Below the pieces are notes generated by a model. It was given only the letters and a program-made list of their open reading frames with translations, did no database searches and was not told the origin of the DNA. A stretch of 64,000 nucleotides of DNA from positions 24,766 to 88,765 of the forward strand of contig JAMPIC010000005.1 of the NCBI GenBank assembly GCA_023663025.1. The letters run 5' to 3'. The position numbers and the translations under genes are program-made. Below are positions 49,136-57,740 of this stretch, piece after piece; positions within the stretch are counted from its first letter, which is position 1; each line of letters starts with the position of its first letter. This DNA is from Prevotella sp. (GTDB taxonomy: Bacteria; Bacillota; Clostridia; Oscillospirales; Ruminococcaceae).

Positions 49136-50075
49136 AGCTGCTGCCGCCGATAAATTCTCTTACCAGCGAATCGGCGGGAACGCTGTCCATATCCGCGGGC
49201 GCAAGCCTGCTCATGGTGCGGAGCAGCGCGCCGCCGTCCTCGCCGAAGCAGCCCGACTCGGCGGCTTTTTCAAGCTCGGGCAGAAGCATGGCTCTGTAGA
49301 CCGAGGGTTCGTAGGCGAGAAAGGTGTCTATATCGAAATGAGCGCGGCTTTTGTGGGGCATTATGTATAAGTCCTCGCCGCGGGTAACGCCGGGGAGCAT
49401 TGAAAAAACGTCCTCCGCGCTGCGCCCGCGGAAAAGCTTGTCGCGGCAAAGTCTGCGCATAAGGCGTACCGTACGCGGGTGGAGCACGGTGTCGTCCCCC
49501 GAAACGATACGGGTGCGGACGCTGACGTACACGCAGTTTGTGAAATCGTCGGTATCTCCCGTGACCTGCGGGTTAAGGGCGTGGATACCCTCGATAATGA
49601 TGATCTCGTCCTTTTGTCTGCGAAGCGGCTCGCCGAAAACGCGGCTCTGGGTCTTGAAGCTGAATTTTGGGACGTTTATCGGCTCGCAGCGGAACAGCTT
49701 TTCCAAGTGCTCCGAAAAGAGGGGTATATCCATTCTCAGCGGGGATTCAAGGTCGACCTTTCCGTTTTCGTCCAAAGGTATGTCCCCTATCGACGGCGCG
49801 TCGGCGGGGAGAAAATAGTTGTCCATGGAAATGATGTGTACGGGCTTTCCCTTTTCGCGCAGACGTTTTCCTATACGGAGCGCGCTTGTGGTCTTGCCCG
49901 ATCCGGAAGGTCCCGAAAGAAGCACAAGGGGACGGTCTTTTGAATCGAGGTATATTTTTTCGGCAGCCTCCGCAAGCCGCTGGTTGTAGATATCCTCGCA
50001 TTTTCGGATATATCCCGCAGCGTCTGCGGAAAGTCCTCTGTTTATTTCGGGAACTCCTATAAAATTAACTGCCAT
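49125..50075 (-). CDS. Uridine-kinase-like nucleoside kinase
   Basis: The 316-residue protein has the P-loop LLSGPSGSGKTTSALRIGKR near residue 53, an SMDNYF motif typical of uridine kinases and phosphoribulokinases, and IIIIEGIHALNP (Walker B). LMRRLCRDKLFRGRSAEDV forms the lid region. The N-terminal 45 residues are an extra helical segment. Stand-alone relatives in clostridia are annotated nucleoside kinase; the exact nucleoside is not defined. It is convergent with the peptidoglycan-binding operon. Confidence 0.8.
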   Translation of the reverse strand: MAVNFIGVPEINRGLSADAAGYIRKCEDIYNQRLAEAAEKIYLDSKDRPLVLLSGPSGSGKTTSALRIGKRLREKGKPVHIISMDNYFLPADAPSIGDIPLDENGKVDLESPLRMDIPLFSEHLEKLFRCEPINVPKFSFKTQSRVFGEPLRRQKDEIIIIEGIHALNPQVTGDTDDFTNCVYVSVRTRIVSGDDTVLHPRTVRLMRRLCRDKLFRGRSAEDVFSMLPGVTRGEDLYIMPHKSRAHFDIDTFLAYEPSVYRAMLLPELEKAAESGCFGEDGGALLRTMSRLAPADMDSVPADSLVREFIGGSSFSY

Positions 50076-50107
50076 AACTGTGATATCCTTTCTCGGTGTT
50101 TTATCCG

Positions 50108-50143
50108 AACGTCCGGCGGGAGCGATCCCGTCGGACGTTTTTT
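50108..50143 (+). terminator. Terminator-like hairpin upstream of the kinase gene
   Basis: A 13-bp stem with GCGA loop, followed by TTTTTT on the plus strand. It would stop plus-strand read-through from the peptidoglycan-binding operon. Confidence 0.65.
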
Positions 50144-50258
50144 CGGGACGGTATTATATATATTATACATTATTTTACGGCAAAAGTCTACAGTTTTTTT
50201 GTTTGTTTGCAAAAATATGCCGAAGTTACCTCAATCGGTACAAAATGCCATTTAAAGG

Positions 50259-50287
50259 TTGACATTCGGGAAAAATCGGTGTATAAT
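50259..50287 (+). promoter_or_regulatory. Consensus promoter of mrp
   Basis: TTGACA and TATAAT are both perfect and 17 bp apart. Confidence 0.85.
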
Positions 50288-50323
50288 AGTGCTATAGCTA
50301 TTATGCCGAAAGGAATTGATGAA

Positions 50324-51151
50324 ATGAGCGAATGTACACACGATTGTTCTTCATGCGGTGAGAACTGCGGCGACAGAACCGAACCCCAAAGCCTTATCGA
50401 ACAGGTGAACTCCCAAAGCAAGGTAAAAAAGGTCATCGGCGTCGTCAGCGGCAAGGGCGGCGTGGGCAAGTCCCTGGTTACGGGTATGCTGGCTACTCTC
50501 TTTGCGCGCAAGGGTTATAAAACCGCTGTTATGGACGCCGATATAACAGGTCCGTCGATCCCGAAAATGTTCGGCATTGGCGGCAGAGCAAAAGGCACCA
50601 GCGAGGGCATTCTCCCCGCGGTATCGCGCGACGGGATCAAGATCATGTCCGTAAACCTGCTTCTCGAAAACCCCGGCGACCCCGTTATCTGGCGCGGCCC
50701 CATAATCGCGGGCGTGGTAAAGCAGTTCTGGACGGACGTTATCTGGGGCGATATCGACTATATGTTCGTTGATATGCCTCCGGGAACGGGCGACGTTCCG
50801 CTGACCGTTTTTCAGTCCATACCTCTGGACGGCGCGGTCATAGTTTCCTCCCCTCAGGACTTGGTGGCGATGATCGTCAACAAGGCGGTCGGCATGGCTA
50901 ATATGATGAATATTCCCATTGTGGGAGTTGTCGAGAATATGAGCTATGTGCAGTGTCCCGACTGCGATAAGAAGATATATATTTACGGCGAGAGCCATAT
51001 CGACGCGATCTGCGAGGAAAACGGCATGCCGCTTTTGGGACGTATTCCCATTTCTCCCGAAATAACCCATCAGTGCGATATGGGTCTTATCGAGGACTTC
51101 ACCGGAGACTTCCTCGATCTTGCTGTCAAGGAAATTGAAAATATCCAATAA
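50324..51151 (+). CDS. mrp: Mrp/NBP35-type Fe-S cluster carrier ATPase
   Basis: The 275-residue P-loop protein transfers iron-sulfur clusters to apoproteins. The N-terminus has a Cys-rich segment (CTHDCSSCGENC), the deviant Walker A is VVSGKGGVGKSLVTGML near residue 41, followed by DADITGPSIPKMFG and the switch VDMPPGTGDVPLT. The bridging cluster motif is YVQCPDCDKKIYIYG (CxxC) near the C-terminus. ATG 50324 has AAAGGA nine bases upstream; an earlier ATG at 50303 lacks a site. Such carriers are abundant in anaerobes with many Fe-S enzymes such as NfnAB. Confidence 0.9.
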   Translation: MSECTHDCSSCGENCGDRTEPQSLIEQVNSQSKVKKVIGVVSGKGGVGKSLVTGMLATLFARKGYKTAVMDADITGPSIPKMFGIGGRAKGTSEGILPAVSRDGIKIMSVNLLLENPGDPVIWRGPIIAGVVKQFWTDVIWGDIDYMFVDMPPGTGDVPLTVFQSIPLDGAVIVSSPQDLVAMIVNKAVGMANMMNIPIVGVVENMSYVQCPDCDKKIYIYGESHIDAICEENGMPLLGRIPISPEITHQCDMGLIEDFTGDFLDLAVKEIENIQ

Positions 51152-51195
51152 GCATTTCCCCGAAACAACCGATTTGCCGAAAATAAATTATAACC

Positions 51196-51242
51196 TAAAA
51201 ACGGTCACCGCCCTGCGCAAGCACATCGGTGACCGTTTTTTC
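51196..51242 (+). terminator. Terminator of mrp
   Basis: AAAACGGTCACCG and CGGTGACCGTTTTTT form a 13-bp stem. Confidence 0.85.
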
Positions 51243-51252
51243 AATTTTAATT

Positions 51253-52419
51253 TCAGCCGCTGCCGCCGCATTTTGCCGTTTTCCTGAAAGTCGTTTCCGT
51301 CATGCAAATCATTAATGCGATAAAAAAGCTCAGATAGAACGGCATTGCCGCAAAACCGATACGGCTACCGAGAAGTCCGAACAGCGGCGGCATAAATGTC
51401 GAGCCGACGTATGCGCTCGCCATTTGTATGCCGATTATCGCGCCCGAATTTTCCGCGCCGAAATTGTCGGGCGTGGAATGGATAATGCACGGATATATCG
51501 GTGCGCAGCCGAAGCCGATAATGATAAATCCCGCAAGGGGCGCTGCCGGGTTTTCCGAGGGAATAATCAGAGATATTATTCCGCAGGACAAAATACAAGT
51601 GCCGATAATTATCATTTTTCTGTCGCCCAGACTGTTCATGACAAATCCGCTCAGAAACCTGCCCGCCGTAATTCCTATGTAGAACAGCGAAGCGAACCTT
51701 GCCGCCGTTTCCGCAGCTATGCCCCTGACCTCAACCAAGTAGGTGCTTGCCCAGCCCATGGCGGTGGCTTCGGCGGAACAGTAAGCAAAAAATCCCAGCA
51801 GAAGATAGGGTACGCCTTTTATTTTCAGCGCGCCGATCAATCCGACGCTTTTGCCGTTCTCCTCAGCTTCCTGACTGTGTATCTTCCACACGGGCAGGGT
51901 GACGAGCAGCAGCAGTCCTATGCCAAGCTGAATAAAAGCAACGATACGGTAACCGCCGTTCCAGTCCAGATTTGTCAGAGCGTAGCTCATCACAAAGGGA
52001 CTGATTATCGTCCCCACGCCCCAGAAGCAGTGCAGCCAGCTCATATGCTTTGAGGTGTAGTGCAGAGCAACATAATTGTTTAACGCAGCGTCGATAGCTC
52101 CCGCGCCGAGACCGTAGGGTACGGCAAATATTATCAGCTGCCAAAATCTGTCGGATATTGAAAAGCCGAACAAGGCTACCGCCGTCAGAAAGACGCTTGT
52201 TACCGTTACGACCCGCGTGCCCAGTTTTCTCGTCAGTTTATCCGAGAAAAGGCTGGAGACGATAGTCCCGCCCGATATAATCATGGAAACTATTCCCATA
52301 AAGGATATGGGAACGTTCAGCGAGCCATGCATAACGGGCCACCCCGAGCCGAGCAGCGAATCCGGCAAACCGAGACTGATAAAGGCGATGTAAATCAGCG
52401 TCAGCAAAAGCGTATACAT
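51253..52419 (-). CDS. MFS transporter
   Basis: The 388-residue protein has 12 probable membrane spans and the loop 2-3 signature DKLTRKLGTRVVTV (a D-x3-R-x-G-R-like motif), repeated in weaker form after helix 8 as NSLGDRKMIIIGT. Its layout matches sugar or efflux permeases of the fucose-permease/FsrB-like branch. GGAGG stands eight bases before the ATG. It is monocistronic, and the substrate is not readable. Confidence 0.8.
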   Translation of the reverse strand: MYTLLLTLIYIAFISLGLPDSLLGSGWPVMHGSLNVPISFMGIVSMIISGGTIVSSLFSDKLTRKLGTRVVTVTSVFLTAVALFGFSISDRFWQLIIFAVPYGLGAGAIDAALNNYVALHYTSKHMSWLHCFWGVGTIISPFVMSYALTNLDWNGGYRIVAFIQLGIGLLLLVTLPVWKIHSQEAEENGKSVGLIGALKIKGVPYLLLGFFAYCSAEATAMGWASTYLVEVRGIAAETAARFASLFYIGITAGRFLSGFVMNSLGDRKMIIIGTCILSCGIISLIIPSENPAAPLAGFIIIGFGCAPIYPCIIHSTPDNFGAENSGAIIGIQMASAYVGSTFMPPLFGLLGSRIGFAAMPFYLSFFIALMICMTETTFRKTAKCGGSG

Positions 52420-52597
52420 AAATTACCTCCGATTTTATTTCCGCTGCCGCCCGAATTATTTCGGTTTTATCCGGCTGCGCAGTCCGTATGCAGTCTTTGC
52501 GCGGCATTAATTTTTATTACATTATAGCATATCCTTTTGATAAGTCAAGCGTTTTATAAATTTTTTCGGCAGCATTTCCCGCTGTTCCGCAAAACAG

Positions 52598-52624
52598 TCA
52601 GCCCCGGGAAATTCCCGGGGCTGA
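52598..52624 (-). terminator. Terminator of the acyl-CoA synthetase operon
   Basis: TCAGCCCCGGGAA and TTCCCGGGGCTGA form a 13-bp stem with a one-base loop in minus-strand reading. Confidence 0.7.
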
Positions 52625-52629
52625 TAGTT

Positions 52630-54288
52630 TTACTTATTATCCTTGTCGCGGATCTCTACCCGCCTGATCTTGCCGCTTATGGTTTTGGGAAGCTCGTCCA
52701 CAAACTCCACAATTCTGGGGTACTTGTAAGGCGCGGTGTTTTTCTTTACATAGTCCTGCAATTCCTTGACGAGAGCCTCGCCGCCCTTGTCCTTGTAGTC
52801 CTTTGTGAGGACGATCGTCGCCTTTACCACCTGACCTCTGATAGGGTCTTTCGCGCCTGTTACCGCAACCTCAAGAACGGCGGGGTGTTCCATAAGAACG
52901 CTCTCTATCTCGAACGGTCCTATGCGGTAGCCCGAAGCCTTGATAACGTCGTCGGTGCGTCCCACATACCAGTAGTAGCCGTCCTCGTCCCGCCAAGCGG
53001 TGTCGCCGGTGTGGTACATATCATCATGCCATGAGTTTTTCGTCTCCTCGGGGTTTTTGTAGTATTCCTTGAACATACCTATCTGCTTGTAATTTTTGGT
53101 ACGGATAACGATTTCTCCCGTTTCGCCCGCAGGCAGGGAGTTTCCGTCCTCGTCCACAATATCAACGTTGTACAGCGGCGTAGGCTTGCCCATTGAGCCG
53201 GGCTTAGGCTCCATACCCGGAAGGTTGGCGATAACAAGGGTAGTTTCGGTCTGACCGAAGCCCTCCATAAGTTTCAGACCCGTATACTCCAGCCAGCGGT
53301 TGTACACCTCGGGGTTGAGAGCCTCGCCTGCGATAGTTGAGTATTTCAGCCCCGAAAGGTCGTACCCCTCTATGCCCTCTTTAATGAACATACGGAACAT
53401 CGTGGGAGGCGCGCACAGGGAAGTTACCTTGTAGTCCTGAATTTTTTGCAGAATGTCCGCCGAGTGGAAACGGTTGAAATCGTACACGAAAATCGCCGCC
53501 GCGCAGGTGAACTGACCGTACATCTTGCCCCACATACACTTGCCCCAGCCCGACTCGGAAATGGTAAAGTGCAGGGTGTCGTCCATAATGTTGTGCCAGT
53601 GCTTGGCGGTCTGAATGTGACCTATGGCGTAATAGTGGTTGTGGAGCACCATTTTGGGGTAACCCGTGGTGCCGCTTGTGAAGTAGAGAAGCATATCGTC
53701 CTCGACGTGGTTGGGGATACGCTCCATTGTATCGGGGAATTTCTCGATTTCCTTGTCGAACGATACCCAGCCTTCCTTGTCGCCCCGAACGACGTATTTT
53801 TCGGTAATTCCGCCGTACTCCGCAACAGCCTCCTCGATATGGTCGATAACCTCGCCCTCGGCGGTTGCCACAACGTACTTAACGTCCGCCGCCTTGAAAC
53901 GGTAGGTGTAGTCCTTTTTCATAAGCTGATTTGTGGCGGGAATTATCACAGCCCCGATTTTGCACAGCGCGACAGTCAGAAACCAGAACTGGTAGTGCCT
54001 TTTCAGCACCGACAGCACCTTGTCCCCCTTTTTTATACCGTGCGCCAAAAGCATATTCGCCGTTTGGTTGGACTTTTTCGACAGCTCGGAGTAGGTGAAA
54101 GTATGCTCCTCCCCCGCCTCGTTTACCCACACCAACGCGCGGCGGTCGGGGTCGAGACGTGCAATCTCGTCGATAACGTCATACCCGAAATTGAAATTCT
54201 CGGGGACGGTACACTCAATCTTCGTAAGCGTGCCGTTTTCGTCAAAGGTATCTTTTATAAACCTTTTGTAAAAATCATTCATATCCAT
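52630..54288 (-). CDS. AMP-forming acyl-CoA synthetase (acetyl/medium-chain type)
   Basis: The 552-residue adenylate-forming enzyme shows the ATP loop YFTSGTTGYPKMVLHNHYY, the A5-type motif EGFGQTETT, the hinge and adenylate contact YHTGDTAWRDEDGYYWYVGR, the motif RTDDVIKASGYRIGPFEIES, and the C-terminal catalytic lysine in LPKTISGKIRRVEIR. It is closest in pattern to the AcsA/acyl-CoA synthetase group used for acetate, propionate or aromatic acids. It follows the XRE-cupin regulator by 16 bases and both are on the minus strand, suggesting that regulator controls it. Confidence 0.9.
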   Translation of the reverse strand: MDMNDFYKRFIKDTFDENGTLTKIECTVPENFNFGYDVIDEIARLDPDRRALVWVNEAGEEHTFTYSELSKKSNQTANMLLAHGIKKGDKVLSVLKRHYQFWFLTVALCKIGAVIIPATNQLMKKDYTYRFKAADVKYVVATAEGEVIDHIEEAVAEYGGITEKYVVRGDKEGWVSFDKEIEKFPDTMERIPNHVEDDMLLYFTSGTTGYPKMVLHNHYYAIGHIQTAKHWHNIMDDTLHFTISESGWGKCMWGKMYGQFTCAAAIFVYDFNRFHSADILQKIQDYKVTSLCAPPTMFRMFIKEGIEGYDLSGLKYSTIAGEALNPEVYNRWLEYTGLKLMEGFGQTETTLVIANLPGMEPKPGSMGKPTPLYNVDIVDEDGNSLPAGETGEIVIRTKNYKQIGMFKEYYKNPEETKNSWHDDMYHTGDTAWRDEDGYYWYVGRTDDVIKASGYRIGPFEIESVLMEHPAVLEVAVTGAKDPIRGQVVKATIVLTKDYKDKGGEALVKELQDYVKKNTAPYKYPRIVEFVDELPKTISGKIRRVEIRDKDNK

Positions 54289-54304
54289 TTTAAACAGTCC
54301 TCCT

Positions 54305-54868
54305 TTATTTTATTAAAATGGCAAGAAATTCGCATTTTTCCCCGCCGGTGGCAATCATACCGTGGGGCGCACTGGAGTCGTAAATTATGCTGTCCCCCGC
54401 CGTGAAAACCTTCGTCTTGCCGTCGATAATGACCTTAAGCGAGCCGGACAAAATATAGTCGTACTCCTGCCCCTCGTGAACGGACAGGGAAATGGGCTTG
54501 TCCTGCTCCTCCTCAGAATAGGGTGCGATGACGAGAAACGGCTCGATTTTCTTGTCCTTGAACAGGTAGGCAAGGTGCTGATACTCGAAGCCCTGACGGC
54601 GTTTCACGGGAAGTCCCGTACCCTTTCGCACAACGCAGTAGCGTTTCAGCTTGGGGGTGTCCCCCGTGAGTATCTCCACAATGTCCACGCCGAGAATTTC
54701 GGCGCACTTGTAGACAAACGTCACAGAAAAATCCTTTTCTCCCTTTTCGATAAGAGCGTACTCCTCGGGGGTGCAGTCGGTTCTTTCCGCCATTTCCTCG
54801 GCGGAAATCCCCACAATTTCGCGGAGACCCGCAAGTCTTTCCGCAGCCTCTTTGATGCTGTAGTTCAT
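54305..54868 (-). CDS. XRE-family regulator with C-terminal cupin
   Basis: The 187-residue protein has an N-terminal helix-turn-helix (about 14-68; GISAEEMAERTDCTPEEYAL) and a C-terminal cupin (about 110-187) with ISLSVHEGQEYDYILSGSLK and GDSIIYDSSAPHGM. This HTH-cupin pattern is widespread next to acyl-CoA synthetase genes in clostridia. ATG 54868 follows AAAGGAG; the longer frame start does not. It lies upstream of the acyl-CoA synthetase gene in the same operon, and its cupin probably senses the acid or acyl-CoA. Confidence 0.85.
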   Translation of the reverse strand: MNYSIKEAAERLAGLREIVGISAEEMAERTDCTPEEYALIEKGEKDFSVTFVYKCAEILGVDIVEILTGDTPKLKRYCVVRKGTGLPVKRRQGFEYQHLAYLFKDKKIEPFLVIAPYSEEEQDKPISLSVHEGQEYDYILSGSLKVIIDGKTKVFTAGDSIIYDSSAPHGMIATGGEKCEFLAILIK

Positions 54869-54949
54869 AAACATTTCTCCTTTTAGTTTATTAGAAATCA
54901 GAAGTAAGAGGATAGAATTTATTCTCTTTCTTCCTTTTAATTCCAAAAT

Positions 54950-55546
54950 TTACATTTCGGGCATTTGCGCGGTATAAAAGCCTAATTTGTGAAAATTATA
55001 CCAATCCGCTATTTTTTCTTTATCCGCAACATTCAGCGCAAGTAAAATTTCTTTTGCAAATTCCAACGCCGCCGTGCCGTTCGCCGTTATTATATTTTTA
55101 TCGCGAACCGCCTGTTTTGCGATATACTTCGTTTCTCCCGTATAAGCCGAGCCTGCCCACTGTTTTAAACCGTTCAAATCGTTGCTTGTGTGATACACGC
55201 CGTTCAGAACGCCCGCCGTACCCAAAAACGCCGAGGCGTCGCAAATACCGCCCAATATTTTTCCTTTTCGGCAGCAATCATTTACAAGTTCCTTAATCTG
55301 CTGCGTGTTTTCACTTCGCCAAGTCATTCCGCCGATTAAAATAAGAGCTTCATAATCATCGGGAACAGACTTGATGTCATAATCGGGCAATACCTTGAAA
55401 CCGCCTATTGACTGCACATAATCCTTTGATAAGGACAAAGTTTTAATATCGTATTTTCCTTGCCCCAGCATATTTATTGCCGACGAAATATATGCCGCCT
55501 CCCAATCTGCGTATTGCTGTAAAATTAAAAATAATATTTTTTTCAT
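54950..55546 (-). CDS. DJ-1/PfpI-family protein
   Basis: The 198-residue protein has the family fold with the nucleophile-elbow cysteine in ILGGICDASAFLG near residue 102 and the early glutamate/aspartate position in LQQYADWEAAYISSA. Family members act as cysteine-based hydrolases, glyoxalases or stress proteins. The sequence is of the small PfpI-like type found in clostridia. AAAGGAG precedes the ATG. The gene has lower GC than the operon to its left and belongs to the following minus-strand block. Confidence 0.8.
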   Translation of the reverse strand: MKKILFLILQQYADWEAAYISSAINMLGQGKYDIKTLSLSKDYVQSIGGFKVLPDYDIKSVPDDYEALILIGGMTWRSENTQQIKELVNDCCRKGKILGGICDASAFLGTAGVLNGVYHTSNDLNGLKQWAGSAYTGETKYIAKQAVRDKNIITANGTAALEFAKEILLALNVADKEKIADWYNFHKLGFYTAQMPEM

Positions 55547-55578
55547 AGCGATTTCTCCTTTAAAATTTTTATTTTAAA

Positions 55579-56106
55579 CTACAAAATTTTTTCCGTAATT
55601 TCCTTTGCAATTTCATCAACGGCAAGAGTTCCGTCAATTACATAATCGGACGAGGGCAATATATCTTTTTGCATTTGAATATACGAAACCCGCGCATATT
55701 TCAGATATGTTTCCAAATCTCTGCGTATATCGTCCGCCGAAGCGTCGCTCATATCTCTCAAAATTCGTCTTGCCAAAGCTATATCCAGCGGAGTATCGAT
55801 AAAAAACGCCGTATCAATATATGGTTTAATCGTATCGTGGCAATAGGCAAAGGGATAGTCCAGTATAAGATAATCGCACATTCCCGCCGCCCCGATTTTC
55901 ATAATATCCTCCTCCAAAGGCTTTAAATTCCAAGCGCTGTAATAATCCGCTCCTGCGTTTAACCATTCATAAAAATTGTCAACTTCACCCTCGAAAGTAT
56001 AATCGTCAAAATGCAGGGATTGTGAATTTGGCAGTTTTTTCTTTAGCTCATTCACAACAGTTGTCTTTCCGCCGGCAGTAACCGCAGCAACGGCAATTAT
56101 TTTCAT
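55579..56106 (-). CDS. P-loop kinase, uridine-kinase-like
   Basis: The 175-residue protein has VAAVTAGGKTTVVNELKKKL as its Walker A region at residues 5-24, FDDYTFEG near residue 34, and DYLILDYPFAYCHD as Walker B. IDTPLDIALARRILRD recalls the lid of uridine and related kinases. ATG 56106 was chosen because the P-loop fold begins right after it, and the 27 extra bases upstream have no ribosome site. AGGAGCGG lies nearby. The substrate is unknown; nucleoside or small-sugar kinases fit. Confidence 0.65.
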   Translation of the reverse strand: MKIIAVAAVTAGGKTTVVNELKKKLPNSQSLHFDDYTFEGEVDNFYEWLNAGADYYSAWNLKPLEEDIMKIGAAGMCDYLILDYPFAYCHDTIKPYIDTAFFIDTPLDIALARRILRDMSDASADDIRRDLETYLKYARVSYIQMQKDILPSSDYVIDGTLAVDEIAKEITEKIL

Positions 56107-56138
56107 ATATAAACCGCTCCTTTTTATAGGCAATGTCT

Positions 56139-56178
56139 ATGTATCTATCCTCACCGTATCCGCAATAGCCTTGTTTCT
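56139..56178 (-). repeat. Relic 3' gene end, copy 1 of a ~38-bp duplicated tail
   Basis: On the minus strand it reads as codons for NKAIADTVRIDT plus stop. Copy 2 at 57022-57061 encodes NKVIADTVRIDT plus stop. The DNA differs at only a few positions. Confidence 0.65.
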
Positions 56179-56194
56179 GTAAACCAAATCCCGT

Positions 56195-57001
56195 TTAATT
56201 TTCCGCCGCCGTCTTTTTTCTCAAAAGCAAAACTGTACTTAATACAAATACCGCACACGATATTATTTCAAGAAAAATCATCAAGCCGCCGGTTATTTGC
56301 GGGTGGGCGTAGAAAATAAAATCGGGCAGATTAGCGCAGGCGTGCGCGATACAGCAGGCGGGCAGAGAGTTTGTTTTATAAAATATAACGCTTAAAACCG
56401 CGCCCGTTATGAACCCGCCCAAGACAAGCAGTACGCCGCCGGCCATTAGGTGCATTACCCCGAAAAGCAGCGAGGATACCGCAATCGCCGCAACGGGACT
56501 TGTTTTTTCCGCGCGGGTATAGACAACTCCCCGCAGCGCGGTTTCCTCCGATATGGGGGCGATTATGATAAGGTTTATCACCGTCATTATAATTCCCAAG
56601 CCGGGGAAGATACCGGAATAATACTCCGCCGAGCCGCGTATCATCAAGGAGTTTTCAAAGGAATTTTCATACGTCAGCAGACAGAACAGGAATGACCACG
56701 AAAACGCGGCAATTACCGATAATATCAACAACGCCGAATTTGGCTTTTGCAGTTTCCATTCCTTTTTTATGTCCGCTTTTCGCAGCTTGAAAATCAAAAA
56801 GAAAACGAGTATTGTTAAAATTCCCGAAATAACGGTTATTCCCAGAATATTGTTGTTTGCAAACTCTATTAAAAGCTGTTCGTCTCTGTTTCCCGCAGCC
56901 GCCGCTGCGCCCATAAATACCGATGACAACAGCATTTGAAACAGCATTGTGAAAAGAAAATACAGCAGAAAAAATCCTATGCTTTTAAGTATGCCTTTCA
57001 A
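56195..57001 (-). CDS. CPBP-family intramembrane metalloprotease (second)
   Basis: The 268-residue polytopic protein carries EETALRG (motif 1) in IAPISEETALRGVVYTRAEK, FGVMHLMAGG (motif 2 His) and AHACANLPDF (motif 3), all expected of CPBP proteases. The TTG at 57001 was chosen because AGGAGG lies eight bases upstream. The longer frame starts in relic DNA of a lost neighbour. It is not closely related in detail to the CPBP gene at 9640. The role may be bacteriocin immunity or peptide processing. Confidence 0.8.
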   Translation of the reverse strand: MKGILKSIGFFLLYFLFTMLFQMLLSSVFMGAAAAAGNRDEQLLIEFANNNILGITVISGILTILVFFLIFKLRKADIKKEWKLQKPNSALLILSVIAAFSWSFLFCLLTYENSFENSLMIRGSAEYYSGIFPGLGIIMTVINLIIIAPISEETALRGVVYTRAEKTSPVAAIAVSSLLFGVMHLMAGGVLLVLGGFITGAVLSVIFYKTNSLPACCIAHACANLPDFIFYAHPQITGGLMIFLEIISCAVFVLSTVLLLRKKTAAEN

Positions 57002-57021
57002 TGTAATTCCTCCTAAAATTT

Positions 57022-57061
57022 TATGTATCAATCCTCACCGTATCCGCAATAACCTTGTTTT
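57022..57061 (-). repeat. Relic 3' gene end, copy 2
   Basis: Codons for NKVIADTVRIDT plus stop on the minus strand, immediately upstream of the ribosome site of the CPBP gene. See copy 1. Confidence 0.65.
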
Positions 57062-57074
57062 TCCGATTTCCATT

Positions 57075-57698
57075 TCAATTCTCCTTTTGTGAAAAGTGTA
57101 CCGCCGACAAAATACCGACAGGAATAAAATAAACACACCAAATTGTAAGAAGTACCACACCCGCAACGCTGTCTGAACCGTCCTCGTTTGGCTTGAATAC
57201 GTTCAGCATAGGCACAATCAGGCAGGTCAGAAAAAACACGCCGTGTGCCGTGAGCAGGTATTTCACCCGCCTGTCGGCTTTGCTTTTGGGAATAACCGTC
57301 AGACCCGCGAAAAAGGTGGAAAGTCCCATATTTGCGTAACCCAGCAGGTCGTAATTGAACATAAGACCAAACCTCTTGAAATCCAGCAGCATTGCCGCCT
57401 GTCCGCTAAGCTCGGAATAGCGCACCGTCGTCAGCTGCGCGAAGTACACAATAAGAATTGTGGCGGCGTATATTGCCGAAAAAACGGCGGCGCATATTCC
57501 GGCTACTTTCCTCGAGCCGTCCGCGTAAAAACAGTAGCAGCACATCACCGTGACAAAGCTGAAAGCAATGAAAACCGAAAAAAGATACTGGCAAAAATCA
57601 ACTCCCGCAAGCATTGAAATCCCAAAGCCCGCCACCGCCGCAGCGTTTGCCGCCGAGCTTATAACGGCTGTTTTTTTGTTTACGGTACCGCCTTTCAT
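57075..57698 (-). CDS. Multi-span membrane protein of unknown function
   Basis: The 207-residue protein has about six hydrophobic segments and ends in SVVHFSQKEN-like residues. It resembles DUF-type membrane proteins of clostridia without a named family. GGAGG is placed seven bases before the ATG, within the duplicated tail repeat. Neighbours are the CPBP protease and a flavodoxin-like oxidoreductase; a functional link is not evident. Confidence 0.55.
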   Translation of the reverse strand: MKGGTVNKKTAVISSAANAAAVAGFGISMLAGVDFCQYLFSVFIAFSFVTVMCCYCFYADGSRKVAGICAAVFSAIYAATILIVYFAQLTTVRYSELSGQAAMLLDFKRFGLMFNYDLLGYANMGLSTFFAGLTVIPKSKADRRVKYLLTAHGVFFLTCLIVPMLNVFKPNEDGSDSVAGVVLLTIWCVYFIPVGILSAVHFSQKEN

Positions 57699-57740
57699 AG
57701 TCAGTCCTCCAAAATATTAAAAAGGTTTTTTGCCGTCAAG
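57697..57740 (-). repeat. Duplicated gene-end plus leader, copy 1 (DGKKPF)
   Basis: On the minus strand: codons DGKKPF, stop, TATTTTGGAGGACTGACTATG. Copy 2 at 58411-58452 reads DGKKTF, stop, TATTTTGGAGGATTGACTATG. Confidence 0.75.

Larger units (their letters stand above)
50076..50323. other. Divergent intergenic region with a hairpin and the mrp promoter
   Basis: It holds an ACGTCCGGCGGGA/TCCCGTCGGACGT stem with six T residues (50108-50143) and the promoter at 50259. No gene is seen. Confidence 0.65.
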
